NCBI RefSeq assembly: GCF_000308295.2
Contig: NZ_HG326653.1
Coordinates: forward strand, 303,873-367,872
Source of the DNA: Afipia birgiae 34632
GTDB lineage: Bacteria > Pseudomonadota > Alphaproteobacteria > Rhizobiales > Xanthobacteraceae
DNA length: 64,000 nt
Direction: 5' to 3'
This document shows positions 30,815-40,686 of the stretch, piece after piece (position 1 is the stretch's first letter; the number at the start of each line of letters is the position of its first letter). Below the pieces are notes generated by a model. The model searched no databases. It was not told where the DNA came from and saw only the letters and a list, made by a program, of their open reading frames with translations. A program made the translations under genes and the position numbers.

Positions 30815-32590
30815 TTAGTCGAGCATCGCCATTGCGGTTGGCGCATCCGCCGCATTCTGCGCGAGATCTTCAAATTCGGTTATGTTGTTGAGTTCCGTAC
30901 CCATGGCGATGTTAGTTACGCGTTCAAGAATTACCTCGACGACGACTGGCACGCAGTGTTCTTTCATCAACGCCTGCGCCTCCTTGAATGCCGGCAGAAG
31001 CTCCTCTGGTTTTGTCACGCGGATTGCCTTGCAGCCAAAGCCCTCCACGACCTGGACGTGGTCAACGCCATAGCCCTTAAGTTTGGGCGCGTTGATGTTG
31101 TCGAAGGCGAGCTGGACGCAATAATCCATCTGGTAGCCGCGCTGTGATTGACGGATTAGGCCAAGATAAGAATTGTTCACCAACACTTGAATGTAAGGAA
31201 GGTTGAACTGCGCACCGACAGCCAGTTCCTCAATCAGGAACTGAAAATCGTAATCACCCGAAATCGCAACCACTGGGGTTTGTGGCTTCGCGACAACGAC
31301 GCCAAGAGCGGCCGGAATTGTCCAGCCAAGCGGGCCAGCCTGGCCACAATTGATCCATTGGCGCGGCTCAAAGACGTGCAGGAATTGCGCCGCAGCAATC
31401 TGCGACAAGCCAATCGAGCTGACATACGTTGTGTCTCGACCAAAGGCCCTGCTCATTTCTTCGTAGACGCGCTGCGGCTTGATCGGAGCGTCTTCGAAAT
31501 GCGTTCGACGCAGCATCGTCCGCTTACGTTCCCGACATTCGGCAAGCCAGGCGCTGCGATCCTTGAGCACGCCGCCTTCTTTCATCTCCTTCGCTACTTG
31601 CGCGAAGAGCTCCAGTGCCGCCCTTGCGTCGGAGACAATGCCATAATCAGGCATGAACACGCGACCAATTTGCGTTGGCTCAATGTCTACATGCACAAAT
31701 CTTCGGCCCTTGGTGTAAGTATCGATTCCGCCGGTGTGACGATTCGCCCAACGATTGCCAATGCCAAGCACAAAATCAGACTCGAGCATCGTCGCATTGC
31801 CGTAACGGTGGCTGGTTTGCAAACCCGCCATGCCTACCATCAGCGGGTGATCGTCTGAGATCGCACCCCATCCCATAAGCGTCGGGATCACGGGAACACC
31901 GGTGATTTCCGCAAATTGAACCAACAGCCTCGCCGCGTCTGCGTTGATCACGCCGCCACCGGCCACGATGAGCGGGCGCTCAGCCTCGTTCAGCATTGTC
32001 AGGGCTTTTGAGATCTGCTCGCGCGTCGCTTGCGGCTTGTGAATCGAGAGCGGCACATAGGTATCCGGATCAAACTCGATCTCGGCGACCTGCACATCGA
32101 AGGGCAGATCAATCAGCACAGGACCAGGACGGCCCGAGCGCATCACAAAAAATGCCTGCTGGAAGACATAGGGCACCTGCGCGGGCTCGCGCACGGTAAC
32201 CGACCATTTAGTGACCGGCCGGGAGATCGACTCGATGTCAACGGCCTGAAAGTCTTCCTTGTACAAGCGTGCACGCGGGGCTTGACCGGTGATGCAGAGA
32301 ATTGGGATCGAATCGGCCGCTGCGGAGTACAGCCCGGTAATCATGTCGGTGCCAGCTGGTCCGGACGTACCTATGCAGACCCCGATATTCCCCGCCTTCG
32401 CGCGTGTATAACCTTCCGCCATGTGCGACGCGGCTTCGACGTGGCGCGCGAGAAAGTGCTGGATCTTGTTCCGCGGCCGCAATGCTGCATAAAGCGGATT
32501 AATAGCCGCTCCAGGAACACCAAAGGCGACCGAAACGCCTTCCATCTCCATCACCAAAACAGCGGCTTGGGCTGCAGTCATGCGCGCCAT
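30815..32590 (-). CDS. gcl: Glyoxylate carboligase (tartronate-semialdehyde synthase)
   Basis: 591 residues from [11 protein letters not shown], chosen for the GGGAGGA site just before it; 22 in-frame codons upstream look non-coding. ThDP enzyme with [16 protein letters not shown] (the position where other ThDP enzymes have the catalytic Glu is Val, as known for Gcl), [16 protein letters not shown], and the ThDP motif [20 protein letters not shown]. Joins two glyoxylates with loss of CO2. First gene of the glyoxylate row. Confidence 0.97.
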   Translation of the reverse strand: MARMTAAQAAVLVMEMEGVSVAFGVPGAAINPLYAALRPRNKIQHFLARHVEAASHMAEGYTRAKAGNIGVCIGTSGPAGTDMITGLYSAAADSIPILCITGQAPRARLYKEDFQAVDIESISRPVTKWSVTVREPAQVPYVFQQAFFVMRSGRPGPVLIDLPFDVQVAEIEFDPDTYVPLSIHKPQATREQISKALTMLNEAERPLIVAGGGVINADAARLLVQFAEITGVPVIPTLMGWGAISDDHPLMVGMAGLQTSHRYGNATMLESDFVLGIGNRWANRHTGGIDTYTKGRRFVHVDIEPTQIGRVFMPDYGIVSDARAALELFAQVAKEMKEGGVLKDRSAWLAECRERKRTMLRRTHFEDAPIKPQRVYEEMSRAFGRDTTYVSSIGLSQIAAAQFLHVFEPRQWINCGQAGPLGWTIPAALGVVVAKPQTPVVAISGDYDFQFLIEELAVGAQFNLPYIQVLVNNSYLGLIRQSQRGYQMDYCVQLAFDNINAPKLKGYGVDHVQVVEGFGCKAIRVTKPEELLPAFKEAQALMKEHCVPVVVEVILERVTNIAMGTELNNITEFEDLAQNAADAPTAMAMLD

Positions 32591-32696
32591 GCTAAATCCT
32601 CCCAGAACATGCATCGATTGTAAGTCGCGCACCGGAAGGCAGTAGGCGAGTGGCACTCATAACATCTATTCCAACAAGGAATGATCTCGAGCCGCA

Positions 32697-33626
32697 CTAC
32701 AGCGAGGTCTCTTCATATTCTTTCGAAGGGAGCCACCACGTGCCTGAAAACCGGCCAAGCAGCATATCGACGAACAAGCGTACTTTTGCAGGCACGCGTT
32801 TCGGAGACGGGAATACGGCGTGGACTTCCTGGCCCTGCGGCGTATGATCTTCCAGGATACGACATACATGGCCCTCGCCGAGAGCGGCGGCAGCCACATA
32901 GTGTGGCAAGCTCGCTATACCTAGGCCAGTTCTTGCCGCGTGAAGCAGCGTGGCCAGATTATTTGAGCGCAACCGGCCGCGGACGGGCACCGCGACCTCT
33001 CCCCCATCCGGCATCGTCATTTGCCAGATATCATCTTCCTGCACGGTGCTATAGACTAGGCATTCGTGCCCCTCGAGATCCCGCAGGGTGGCAGGTTTTC
33101 CAAATCGCGCAAGATATTCTGGCGACGCGACGATCACCCATGGATTGAAGCCGAGACGCCTCGCCCCGTAGGTAGAATCCGCGAGTCGACCCATGCGGAC
33201 CGCGAGATCGACACCCTGCCCGATGAGATCAACGTAGCGATCGTCGCAAGACAGATCGATGCGCACATCTGGATGATTGCGCACAAAGGAGACGGCGAGC
33301 GGTGCAATGATCCGACGCCCCAACGCTATGGACGTGGTGACTCGCACGAGCCCTTGCAGTTGCCGCTGCTTTCCGCCGACGAGTTCATCCGCTAGAGCAA
33401 CCTCGTGAAGGACGGTTTTGCAGCGCTCATAATACAGCGCGCCGACCTCTGTTACACTGATGCCGCGGGTGTTGCGATTGAGGAGCTGTACGTTGAGCGT
33501 ACGCTCAATAGCTGCGACATGCTTAGTGACCGTCGGTTGTGTCAGCGAAAGATCGGTCGCTGCGCGCGAAAAGCTTCCGGTCTCGACGACGCGTGTGAAG
33601 ACATGCATTCCAGTCAATCGATCCAC
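32697..33626 (-). CDS. LysR-family regulator upstream of gcl
   Basis: 309 residues: N-terminal winged helix (FSRAATDLSLTQPTVTKHVA) and effector-binding domain (DLAVRMGRLADSTYGARRL). It lies between the allantoate genes and gcl, on the same strand, about 106 nt before gcl. Control of the glyoxylate genes is likely from position; the effector is unknown. Confidence 0.9.
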   Translation of the reverse strand: MDRLTGMHVFTRVVETGSFSRAATDLSLTQPTVTKHVAAIERTLNVQLLNRNTRGISVTEVGALYYERCKTVLHEVALADELVGGKQRQLQGLVRVTTSIALGRRIIAPLAVSFVRNHPDVRIDLSCDDRYVDLIGQGVDLAVRMGRLADSTYGARRLGFNPWVIVASPEYLARFGKPATLRDLEGHECLVYSTVQEDDIWQMTMPDGGEVAVPVRGRLRSNNLATLLHAARTGLGIASLPHYVAAAALGEGHVCRILEDHTPQGQEVHAVFPSPKRVPAKVRLFVDMLLGRFSGTWWLPSKEYEETSL

Positions 33627-33661
33627 CGGATGAAACCTTCTTGCGCGCAGCTCTCCGCAGG

Positions 33662-34888
33662 TCAGTCAAGCAGATCGGCGAGTGTGAGGGCGATCACCTC
33701 GGTGGCTTTCTGCAGGTCCGAAAGCTTGAGCTTTTCGTCCGCCCGGTGGCCATTCGCCTCCTCGAGCGATTTCGGCCCGGCGCCATACATGACGGTTGGA
33801 ATGCCCTTCTCTGCATAGAGTCTTGCATCCGCATAGAGCGGCACGCCTTTCGCCTCGATAGATTCGCCGAACACTGCGGTTGCGTGCTTTCTGATGACTT
33901 CGGAGAGCCGTTTTGACGCGGGCGTCGGTGTTAGCGGACGCGCAAGGAGAACGCGACGCACGTTCACCTTCGCATGCGGATGAGCCGTTGCAGCTTCAGC
34001 AATAACGCGCCGTAGCTCATCTTCGACATTCTGCGGGTTGTCTTCCGGAATCATGCGTCGATCAAGGCGCATCGTAACGCGATCAGGCACCACATTCGTA
34101 TTGATGCCGCCGCTGATTAGGCCGACGGTCAATTGCGGCGAGCCAATACCCGGTGTAGCAGAGATGTTCGCTGAAAGACTCTTCCGGTAGCCATATAGCG
34201 CCGCAAGGATCGGCGTAGTCGCTTCAAGTGCATCAATGCCAGTGAACGGAATTGCGGCGTGGGCCGATTTGCCTGTCACTTCGATTTCGAGATGCAGACA
34301 TCCGTTGTGGGCCTCGACAACGGCATAGGAAAAGCCTGCCGCAATGACCAAGTCTGGCTTGGTAATGCCTTGCGACAAAAGCCAGCCTGGACCGATCTCG
34401 CCACCAACCTCCTCGTCGTAAGTCAGATGAAGTTCGACCGTACCTTTGAGCTTTAGTCCCGAGCGCTTCAAAGCATCGAGAGCGAATGCATACGTGGCAA
34501 AATCCGATTTCGATACCGCAACACCACGCCCATACATCCAACCGTCAACAACTGCCGCGCCGTAGGGATCTTGTGTCCAGCCCTCGCCCGGCGGCACGAC
34601 ATCACCATGCGCGTTCAGCGCAACTACCGGGCCATCGCCGAAACGGTGACGAACAACCAGGTTGGTTGCACTGATCATCCCGCTCTGCTTTACGAGGTTG
34701 TCAGGAACAGCGTGCCATTCAACAGTAAAACCAAGGCGTTCGAGCAACTCGGCTGCGCGCGTGGCGTGCGCTTTGCAATCTCCTCTCGGATTATCAGACG
34801 GAATCTTGACCAGTTCGGCGAGAAACTGCGTCTCTTCGTCAAAGCGAGCCGCCACTAGATCCTGAATTTTCTCGATGCTTATTGTCAC
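33662..34888 (-). CDS. M20-family amidohydrolase/deacylase (ArgE/DapE type)
   Basis: 408 residues with a GTG start overlapping the upstream gene's TGA. Metal-site signatures VVALNAHGDVVPPG (His-Asp) and the catalytic Glu of LTYDEEVGGEIGPGW are present, plus a dimerisation domain (GKSAHAAIPFTGIDALE). The family removes acyl or carbamoyl groups from amino-acid-like substrates. Translational coupling to the AllC-like gene puts it in the purine route; a role on ureidoglycolate or a related intermediate is inference. Confidence 0.85.
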   Translation of the reverse strand: MTISIEKIQDLVAARFDEETQFLAELVKIPSDNPRGDCKAHATRAAELLERLGFTVEWHAVPDNLVKQSGMISATNLVVRHRFGDGPVVALNAHGDVVPPGEGWTQDPYGAAVVDGWMYGRGVAVSKSDFATYAFALDALKRSGLKLKGTVELHLTYDEEVGGEIGPGWLLSQGITKPDLVIAAGFSYAVVEAHNGCLHLEIEVTGKSAHAAIPFTGIDALEATTPILAALYGYRKSLSANISATPGIGSPQLTVGLISGGINTNVVPDRVTMRLDRRMIPEDNPQNVEDELRRVIAEAATAHPHAKVNVRRVLLARPLTPTPASKRLSEVIRKHATAVFGESIEAKGVPLYADARLYAEKGIPTVMYGAGPKSLEEANGHRADEKLKLSDLQKATEVIALTLADLLD

Positions 34889-36174
34889 TTATCTACCTGT
34901 TGGTTGTGAAGTGTTTGAATGAACTCGGCAAGTACGCGCACGCCGATATCGATGTCCTGCGGTGCTGCATACTCGTCGGGATGGTGGCTGAGGCCGTCGC
35001 GACAACGCACGAAAAGCATCGCGAAGGGCAGAATTCCGCGAAATGCCATAGCGTCATGTCCCGCACCGCTCGACAACGTCAGCAGCGGCAACTCGCAACG
35101 CTCCACCGCTTGCGCCAATGCGCGGGAGAGACGCTCGTCGCAAGGAGAAGCTGGTGCATCGTGAGAGATGTCAATATCGATCGCGACCTTGCGCGACGAG
35201 GCAATCGCGCGCGCATTGGCGAGAATGTCAGCGACAGCATTATGACGAAGCTCGTCCGAAGGGCAACGCACATCGAACGTCATACGCACCAGGCCGGGCA
35301 CGGTATTGATCGTGCCGCCGGGTGTCTCTATCTGCCCAATGGTAGCTACAAGATCAGCTTCCGCATGCGCGTATCGCTCCACCATGACAATGATCTCTGC
35401 TGCGGCCGCGAGCGCATCTTTGCGCAGATCCATCGGCGTTGTACCGGCATGGCTCGCCTTGCCCGTCAAAACAAACTTGCCCCGTGATGCACCGTTGATC
35501 GCCGTCACAACGCCTACTGGAATGTTATGCATCTCCAACACAGGACCTTGCTCGATATGGACTTCCACATATCCAATCGTATCCCGGCGCGTACGCGCGG
35601 ATCGATCAATCAAGGAAACATCACATCCAAACGCTGTGAGCGCCTCCCGGCGCGAAACACCATTGCTGTCGCGCTCATCGAGCGCGTTCATATCGAATGT
35701 TCCAGCCAACGCGCGCGATCCGCCCAGCGTACTGTCGAATCTGACGCCTTCCTCGTCACCGAAAGCAACAACTTCAATCGCAAATGGAAAACGTTTGCCC
35801 GCCGCATGAAATGCCCGCACCACCTCGATTCCTGACACAACACCAAGGTTGCCATCGAAACGGCCGGCGTTTCGCACCGTATCAATATGAGAACCGATGA
35901 GGAGCGCTGGCGCATCCGTCCTCGTTCCTTCGTAGCGCCCGATTAGTGTGGCAGCGCCGTCTAGCCGCGTGCTCATTCCCGCTTCACGCATCCAGCCATC
36001 CACGAGATTGATCGCCTTGCGGTGCGCAGGTGAAAGATACAGGCGGGTGAGCATGCCGGCCTCGTCGCTGACAAGGCCGAGTTCATCAAGACGAGCGGCG
36101 ACCGCGCCGGCATCTGGCATAAAGACGCCCGCAGTTGTCGCATGAACGGAAGTTTTTAAAGCTGACATAACCAT
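34885..36174 (-). CDS. allC: Allantoate amidohydrolase-like enzyme (M20, AllC family)
   Basis: 429 residues (alternative start two codons in). Signatures of the allantoate/ureidoglycolate/N-carbamoyl amidohydrolase group: LIGSHIDTVRNAGRFDGNLG, FGDEEGVRFDSTLGGSRA, YVEVHIEQGPVLE, LSSGAGHDAMAF and a C-terminal FVRCRDGLSHHPDEY. The linked allantoinase makes allantoate the likely substrate; beta-ureidopropionase or carbamoyl-amino-acid activity cannot be excluded. About 270 nt downstream of puuD. Confidence 0.87.
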   Translation of the reverse strand: MVMSALKTSVHATTAGVFMPDAGAVAARLDELGLVSDEAGMLTRLYLSPAHRKAINLVDGWMREAGMSTRLDGAATLIGRYEGTRTDAPALLIGSHIDTVRNAGRFDGNLGVVSGIEVVRAFHAAGKRFPFAIEVVAFGDEEGVRFDSTLGGSRALAGTFDMNALDERDSNGVSRREALTAFGCDVSLIDRSARTRRDTIGYVEVHIEQGPVLEMHNIPVGVVTAINGASRGKFVLTGKASHAGTTPMDLRKDALAAAAEIIVMVERYAHAEADLVATIGQIETPGGTINTVPGLVRMTFDVRCPSDELRHNAVADILANARAIASSRKVAIDIDISHDAPASPCDERLSRALAQAVERCELPLLTLSSGAGHDAMAFRGILPFAMLFVRCRDGLSHHPDEYAAPQDIDIGVRVLAEFIQTLHNQQVDK

Positions 36175-36441
36175 TCCTCGTTTTTTCCATCCGAATCCAC
36201 TTAGCGGCGCACTTGGATAGCCTGTCCTGCATGCACAACTCGCAGATCAATCCTGTCGCTGCGGATGATGAAGTTTGGGTTTCCGCCCGTCTGACTGTAA
36301 GCCACGATCGGCTGCAATGCTTGGCATCTCCTGACTTGATCATGCTGGCTGCTGTGCTCAGCGGGCGTCGAAAAATCTTGCATTCAGTGTCCGACCTCTC
36401 TGAGCGCCAGGCCTCCAGCGCTCAGGATGACCTCCGCTGAG

Positions 36442-37659
36442 TCATCTCGATTCACTCCATTCGGCCAACTTACGTCGTTCCTCACGGGTCATTTCTGTTA
36501 GGTTATTGGGCGGCATGGCGTGTGTAATCACCGTTTGCATGCGGATCGCTTCCTTGTTGCGCGCGATCATTTCCGGCGTATCAAGCAATACACCCTTTGG
36601 GGCAATACCTATGCCGGGCCAAACAGGTTCTGTGGCATGGCACATGCTGCAGCGACCCATCACGATATCGGCTACATGTGCGGGTGCTTTCGGCGCGCTT
36701 ACTGCAAATTTGACTTCGGGAAGCGGCTTGAGGCCTAGTCGCTCCCGGCCAATCGGCGACGAGGCCGAGCTGATCCACAGCGCCAACCAGATGCATACCG
36801 CCGCCACCGCCCATGTCCACAATGGGTGGCCAAGACCCGCGTGGCTCACGTTGTAGTAATGCCGAACAAGAGCACCTGCGATAAGCACCAGCCCGACAAT
36901 GACGTATGCGTAGGGGGTCGAATAGGTTAGCGGATTGTGGGAAGAGAGCATCAAGAACAAGACAGGCAGCGTCAGGTAGTTGTTGTGCGTAGAACGTGCC
37001 TTGGCTTGTTTACCTAAACTGGGGTCCGGCGTGCGCCCCGCAAGCAATTCAGCGATGATCTTGCGCTGGTTCGGGATGATGGTGAAAAACACATTTCCCG
37101 ACATCATGGTCGCCATCATCGCACCGGTGTGAATGAGAGCACCGCGACCCGAGAAGACATGCTGGAAGCACCATGCCATGAATACGATAAAAGCGAATCC
37201 AATTGTCGCAAGCGCCACCTCATGCTTGATGAGCCGAGAACGGCATAGCCCGTCATAAACGAGCCAGCCAGTGGCAAGCCCACCCATCCCAATGGCCACC
37301 GCCGCGAGGCGTGGCAGATCGAGCACTTGCGGATCTATCAGATAGAGGTCTGCTCCGGCGTAGTAGACCCAAACAAGCAGGAAGAAACCGGAAATCCACG
37401 TCGAATAGGATTGCCACTTGTGCCAGATCATCTCCTTGGGGAGATGGACAGGCGCTTCCAGATATTTCTTGACCTCATAGAAGCCGCCACCGTGCACTTC
37501 CCAAGCGGCGCCGCCTTTACCAACGGGTATTTCTGGAATTGCTTTCAGCGAAGCGTCAAGATGCATGAAATAGAACGATGACCCGATCCACGCTATGCCT
37601 GTGATGACGTGCACCCACCGCAATAGCAAACCGCCCCATTCCGCAAAAATCGGATCCAT
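36442..37659 (-). CDS. puuD: Membrane-bound urate hydroxylase PuuD with cytochrome c domain
   Basis: 405 residues. About eight membrane helices start with the PuuD signature RWVHVITGIAWIGSSFYFMH. The C-terminal cytochrome c domain has the heme site CSMCHA (about 336-341) and the distal Met of HAMPPNN. Converts urate to 5-hydroxyisourate by an electron-transfer route instead of O2-dependent uricase. Divergent from a LysR gene over a 108-nt gap that carries a palindrome. Confidence 0.93.
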   Translation of the reverse strand: MDPIFAEWGGLLLRWVHVITGIAWIGSSFYFMHLDASLKAIPEIPVGKGGAAWEVHGGGFYEVKKYLEAPVHLPKEMIWHKWQSYSTWISGFFLLVWVYYAGADLYLIDPQVLDLPRLAAVAIGMGGLATGWLVYDGLCRSRLIKHEVALATIGFAFIVFMAWCFQHVFSGRGALIHTGAMMATMMSGNVFFTIIPNQRKIIAELLAGRTPDPSLGKQAKARSTHNNYLTLPVLFLMLSSHNPLTYSTPYAYVIVGLVLIAGALVRHYYNVSHAGLGHPLWTWAVAAVCIWLALWISSASSPIGRERLGLKPLPEVKFAVSAPKAPAHVADIVMGRCSMCHATEPVWPGIGIAPKGVLLDTPEMIARNKEAIRMQTVITHAMPPNNLTEMTREERRKLAEWSESR

Positions 37660-37735
37660 TAGGTCTTTCTCCCCCTTTTCGTCGGGGCACGTTAGGCGAG
37701 AAATTCATCTTGTTGATCTTTTAAAAAAAACAAGT

Positions 37736-37758
37736 ATCTTCAAATAAATTCTGAAGAT
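37736..37758. promoter_or_regulatory. Palindrome, probable LysR operator between puuD and LysR gene
   Basis: ATCTTCA at 37736-37742 and TGAAGAT at 37752-37758 form perfect 7-base arms with a 9-base AT-rich centre. This spacing and its place just before the LysR start fit a LysR-type binding site. A related ATCTTCAAA half-site is seen near 40253 before the permease and uraH genes. Function is inferred. Confidence 0.5.
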
Positions 37759-37767
37759 CGGTGAGCT

Positions 37768-38688
37768 ATGGGCTTGCTTGAGGACATCCGCGTATTTGTA
37801 CGTTCCGTTGAGAAGGGTAGCTTTTCGGAAGCCGGGCGGGATTTAAGACTATCTGCAGCCGTTGTCAGTCATCGGGTTTTATCACTCGAACAACGGCTGA
37901 ATTGCCGCTTGCTCAATCGCACGACCCGGAAGATGCAGTTAACCGCGGCCGGACGATCCTTCTTCGAGCGCTGCATTGATGTCATGGATGCGGTGGAGCG
38001 CGCCGAATCCAGCGTCACTGGCGCTCGCGGTGCGATCAAGGTTACGGCCCCACTCGGTCTCGGCCGTCGTCTGGTCGCACCTATGGTCACGCGTTTTCAG
38101 TCGGCTCATCCGGAACTCGACATCCGATTGCGGTTATCCGACCACTTGCTTGACCTGATCGCGGAAGGGATCGACATCGCGCTCAGAATGGCGTCGCTCG
38201 ACGACTCCACCTTCGTTCTTCGCAAGGTTGCAGATGTTGAACGTATTCTTTGCGCGTCGCCAGACTATCTGGTGCAGAGCGGCGTCCCGAAGGTCGCTGA
38301 AGATCTGAAAACGCATAAATGCCTGCTATTGCGATTTCCTGGATCGCAACAGTTTCGCTGGACATTGCTTGTACAAAACAGGCCAATCACCCTGCCGGTG
38401 AGAGGTCCCGTCGACAGCGATGACGGCGACATTCTTACAGGCTGGGCCTTGTCTGGCGCTGGCATCGCGCTGAAGCCGGTGTTCGAAGTGGCGGACCATC
38501 TAGCATCCGGGGCGCTGGTGCCCGTTCTGCCGGACTTCCGTCCGCCACCTCTGACTTTGTCAATTCTCTATCCATCGCGCCGATTGCTTTCGCCGAACGT
38601 CAAATTACTCTCCGATATGCTGTTCGAGGAAGGCCGCAACCATATCCGAGATAACCTCTCGCGGGTCGGAAAGCGACTAGACAAATAG
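37768..38688 (+). CDS. LysR-family regulator of the urate genes
   Basis: 306 residues; helix-turn-helix FSEAGRDLRLSAAVVSHRV and an effector domain with IDIALRMASLDDSTFVLRKV. Divergent from puuD and convergent with the NCS2 permease gene, so likely a local regulator of urate breakdown. Effector unknown. Confidence 0.9.
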   Translation: MGLLEDIRVFVRSVEKGSFSEAGRDLRLSAAVVSHRVLSLEQRLNCRLLNRTTRKMQLTAAGRSFFERCIDVMDAVERAESSVTGARGAIKVTAPLGLGRRLVAPMVTRFQSAHPELDIRLRLSDHLLDLIAEGIDIALRMASLDDSTFVLRKVADVERILCASPDYLVQSGVPKVAEDLKTHKCLLLRFPGSQQFRWTLLVQNRPITLPVRGPVDSDDGDILTGWALSGAGIALKPVFEVADHLASGALVPVLPDFRPPPLTLSILYPSRRLLSPNVKLLSDMLFEEGRNHIRDNLSRVGKRLDK

Positions 38689-38718
38689 CTTTCGCTACAG
38701 ACTTCTTTGAAACAACGA

Positions 38719-38747
38719 GAGGTGCGCCAATTTCATTGGCGCACCTC
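38719..38747. terminator. Strong hairpin between convergent genes
   Basis: GAGGTGCGCCAAT and its exact complement form a 13-bp stem with a 3-base loop (TTC). It lies between the stops of the LysR gene and the permease gene, and both flanks are AT-rich, so it probably ends both transcripts. No long T-run is present. Confidence 0.75.
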
Positions 38748-38765
38748 GATATTATCAATGAAACC

Positions 38766-40133
38766 TCAATGCCCGGCTTCGGCCTGCATGGCAGCTTCGC
38801 GGACCTCTTCGAGAGAGGCCTCTTCATTCTTGGCGCCATTGAAGTAGAGATTGAGCACGACTGCACTAATCGCAGACAGAAGAATTCCCGAGTGCAGGAG
38901 AGGATCAAGTGATTTTGGCAATGACTTGAAAAAGTCTGGGGCAACGAGCGGGATCATGCCGAATCCGATTGAAATCGCAACGACGAACATATTGTTGCGA
39001 TTAGTCTTGTAGTCGACATCCGACAGAATGCGCACGCCGGTCGCCGCAACCATGCCGAACATGACGATGCCTGCGCCGCCGAGCACGAACAGCGGCACGG
39101 ATTCAACGAGTGCACCAAGCTTCGGCAAGAGTCCCATCGTCAACATGATCAAGCCACCGGCTACGCAAACGTAGCGGCTGCGAACACCTGTCACGCCAAC
39201 AAGGCCGACATTCTGCGAGAAAGACGTGTAGGGAAACGTATTGAAGATGCCGCCAATAAACGTGCCGATACCGTCCGTGCGCAGGCCACGCGTCATGTCA
39301 TCCCGCTTCACCGGTTTTCCGGTCATTTCGCCGAGCGCGAGGAACATGCCAGCCGACTCGATCATGACGACGATCATGACGATACACATCGTGACGATTG
39401 CAATGAAGTCGAACTTGGGGATTCCGAACTGGAAGGGCACGATGATGTCGAACCAACTGGCGTTGGTGACCTTCGTAAAGCTCATCTTTCCGAGTGCGAC
39501 CGCAACCAGGCAGCCGGCGACGATCCCGATGAGGACGGCTATGTTGCCGAAAAAGCCTTTTACGTACTTTGTTATCAGCAAAATCACCGCCATGACAAAA
39601 GCAGCCACTGCAAGGTGTGTGCTGTCGCCATAACCGGGCAGATGTGGCGCTGGAGCGCCGGCGGCCCAGTTAACGCCGACTCTCATCAGCGAAATCCCTA
39701 TCATCAAAATAATCGTTCCGGTCACCACTTTCGGGAAGAAGGGCAGCAACCGGCTAATGAAGGGCGCAACCAGCACTGTGAATATACCGGCTGCGATAAC
39801 TGACCCGAAAATACCCAAGATACCGAGATCGGGATTGTTGGCCATGGCGACCATCGGACTAACGGCGGCAAAAGTGACGCCCATCATGACCGGCAAGCGA
39901 ATCCCGAAGTACGGCCCCGCCCCGAAAGACTGGATAAGCGTGGCGATGCCACAAGCAAACAAATCGGCGTTTATGAGTAGCGCCACTTGCTCCGGTGGCA
40001 GTTTCAACGCCCGCCCGATGATAAGCGGCACGGCGACCGCGCCGGCATACATGACGAGCACGTGCTGAAACCCGAACGCCAGTAGCTTCGGCGCTGGCAG
40101 CACCTCATCTACTGGATGAACTGTTGGTTGCAT
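38766..40133 (-). CDS. NCS2-family purine/urate permease
   Basis: 455 residues from MQPTVHPVDEV, fixed by an AGGAGG site; 72 further in-frame codons upstream were rejected. About 14 membrane helices with NCS2 signatures (QHVLVMYAGAVAVPLIIG, NLFACGIATLIQSF-like DLFACGIATLIQSFG, TFPYTSFSQNVGLVGVTGV). The last is the family motif QN-GLV. Urate or xanthine:proton symport is expected from the neighbours. Confidence 0.92.
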   Translation of the reverse strand: MQPTVHPVDEVLPAPKLLAFGFQHVLVMYAGAVAVPLIIGRALKLPPEQVALLINADLFACGIATLIQSFGAGPYFGIRLPVMMGVTFAAVSPMVAMANNPDLGILGIFGSVIAAGIFTVLVAPFISRLLPFFPKVVTGTIILMIGISLMRVGVNWAAGAPAPHLPGYGDSTHLAVAAFVMAVILLITKYVKGFFGNIAVLIGIVAGCLVAVALGKMSFTKVTNASWFDIIVPFQFGIPKFDFIAIVTMCIVMIVVMIESAGMFLALGEMTGKPVKRDDMTRGLRTDGIGTFIGGIFNTFPYTSFSQNVGLVGVTGVRSRYVCVAGGLIMLTMGLLPKLGALVESVPLFVLGGAGIVMFGMVAATGVRILSDVDYKTNRNNMFVVAISIGFGMIPLVAPDFFKSLPKSLDPLLHSGILLSAISAVVLNLYFNGAKNEEASLEEVREAAMQAEAGH

Positions 40134-40328
40134 GATTTCCTCCTGGATTGTTGTGTTTTTTGCTGTCCCTTGCTCGCCCTGCAAACAGGCGGGATCGAGC
40201 CGTGCGACGTTAGCGTCACGGGCGGTCTTTAATAGGAAACAAAAGAATTCAACATCTTCAAAGAAAACCTTAAAATGATCCGCGCGGTAATCCATTAGGC
40301 TGTTTAGCAAATGAAGAAGGAGACATTG

Positions 40329-40685
40329 GTGGGTCATTTGTCGACGCATGTCCTTGATACGACCAAAGGACAGCCAGCAAGGAATGTGAGAGTGACGCTA
40401 TATCGAACCGTCGCCGACGGGGCGAGAAGCGTTGTGAAGGAAGCCGTCACAAATGCCAACGGCCGCACTGACGAAGCTTTGCTTTCTGGCGACGCTTTCA
40501 AGCCCGGGACTTACGAACTCGTCTTCGATGTAGCGCAGTATTTTAGGGAAAACGGGACGCAAACAACCGAGCCGCCGTTCTTTGATTTCGTGCCGCTGCG
40601 CTTCACGATCGTTGAGCCCGATGGCAACTACCACGTACCTCTCCTGATCTCCCCGTGGAGCTACTCGACTTATCGGGGATCGTGA
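40329..40685 (+). CDS. uraH: 5-hydroxyisourate hydrolase (transthyretin-like)
   Basis: 118 residues if started at GTG 40329 (VGHLSTHVLDTTKGQPA), which has AAGAAGGAG just upstream; an ATG at 40311 would bury that site in the gene. Hallmarks: N-terminal HLSTHVLD, RxT-type VTLYRT and the C-terminal tetrapeptide YRGS (Ser-Thr-Tyr-Arg-Gly-Ser end). Hydrolyses 5-hydroxyisourate to OHCU. One base separates it from puuE. Confidence 0.95.
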   Translation: MGHLSTHVLDTTKGQPARNVRVTLYRTVADGARSVVKEAVTNANGRTDEALLSGDAFKPGTYELVFDVAQYFRENGTQTTEPPFFDFVPLRFTIVEPDGNYHVPLLISPWSYSTYRGS

Positions 40686-40686
40686 C

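Noticed and set aside
36201-36383. Open frame of 60 codons between allC and puuD
   Set aside because: No recognisable protein and no ribosome-binding site; probably chance.
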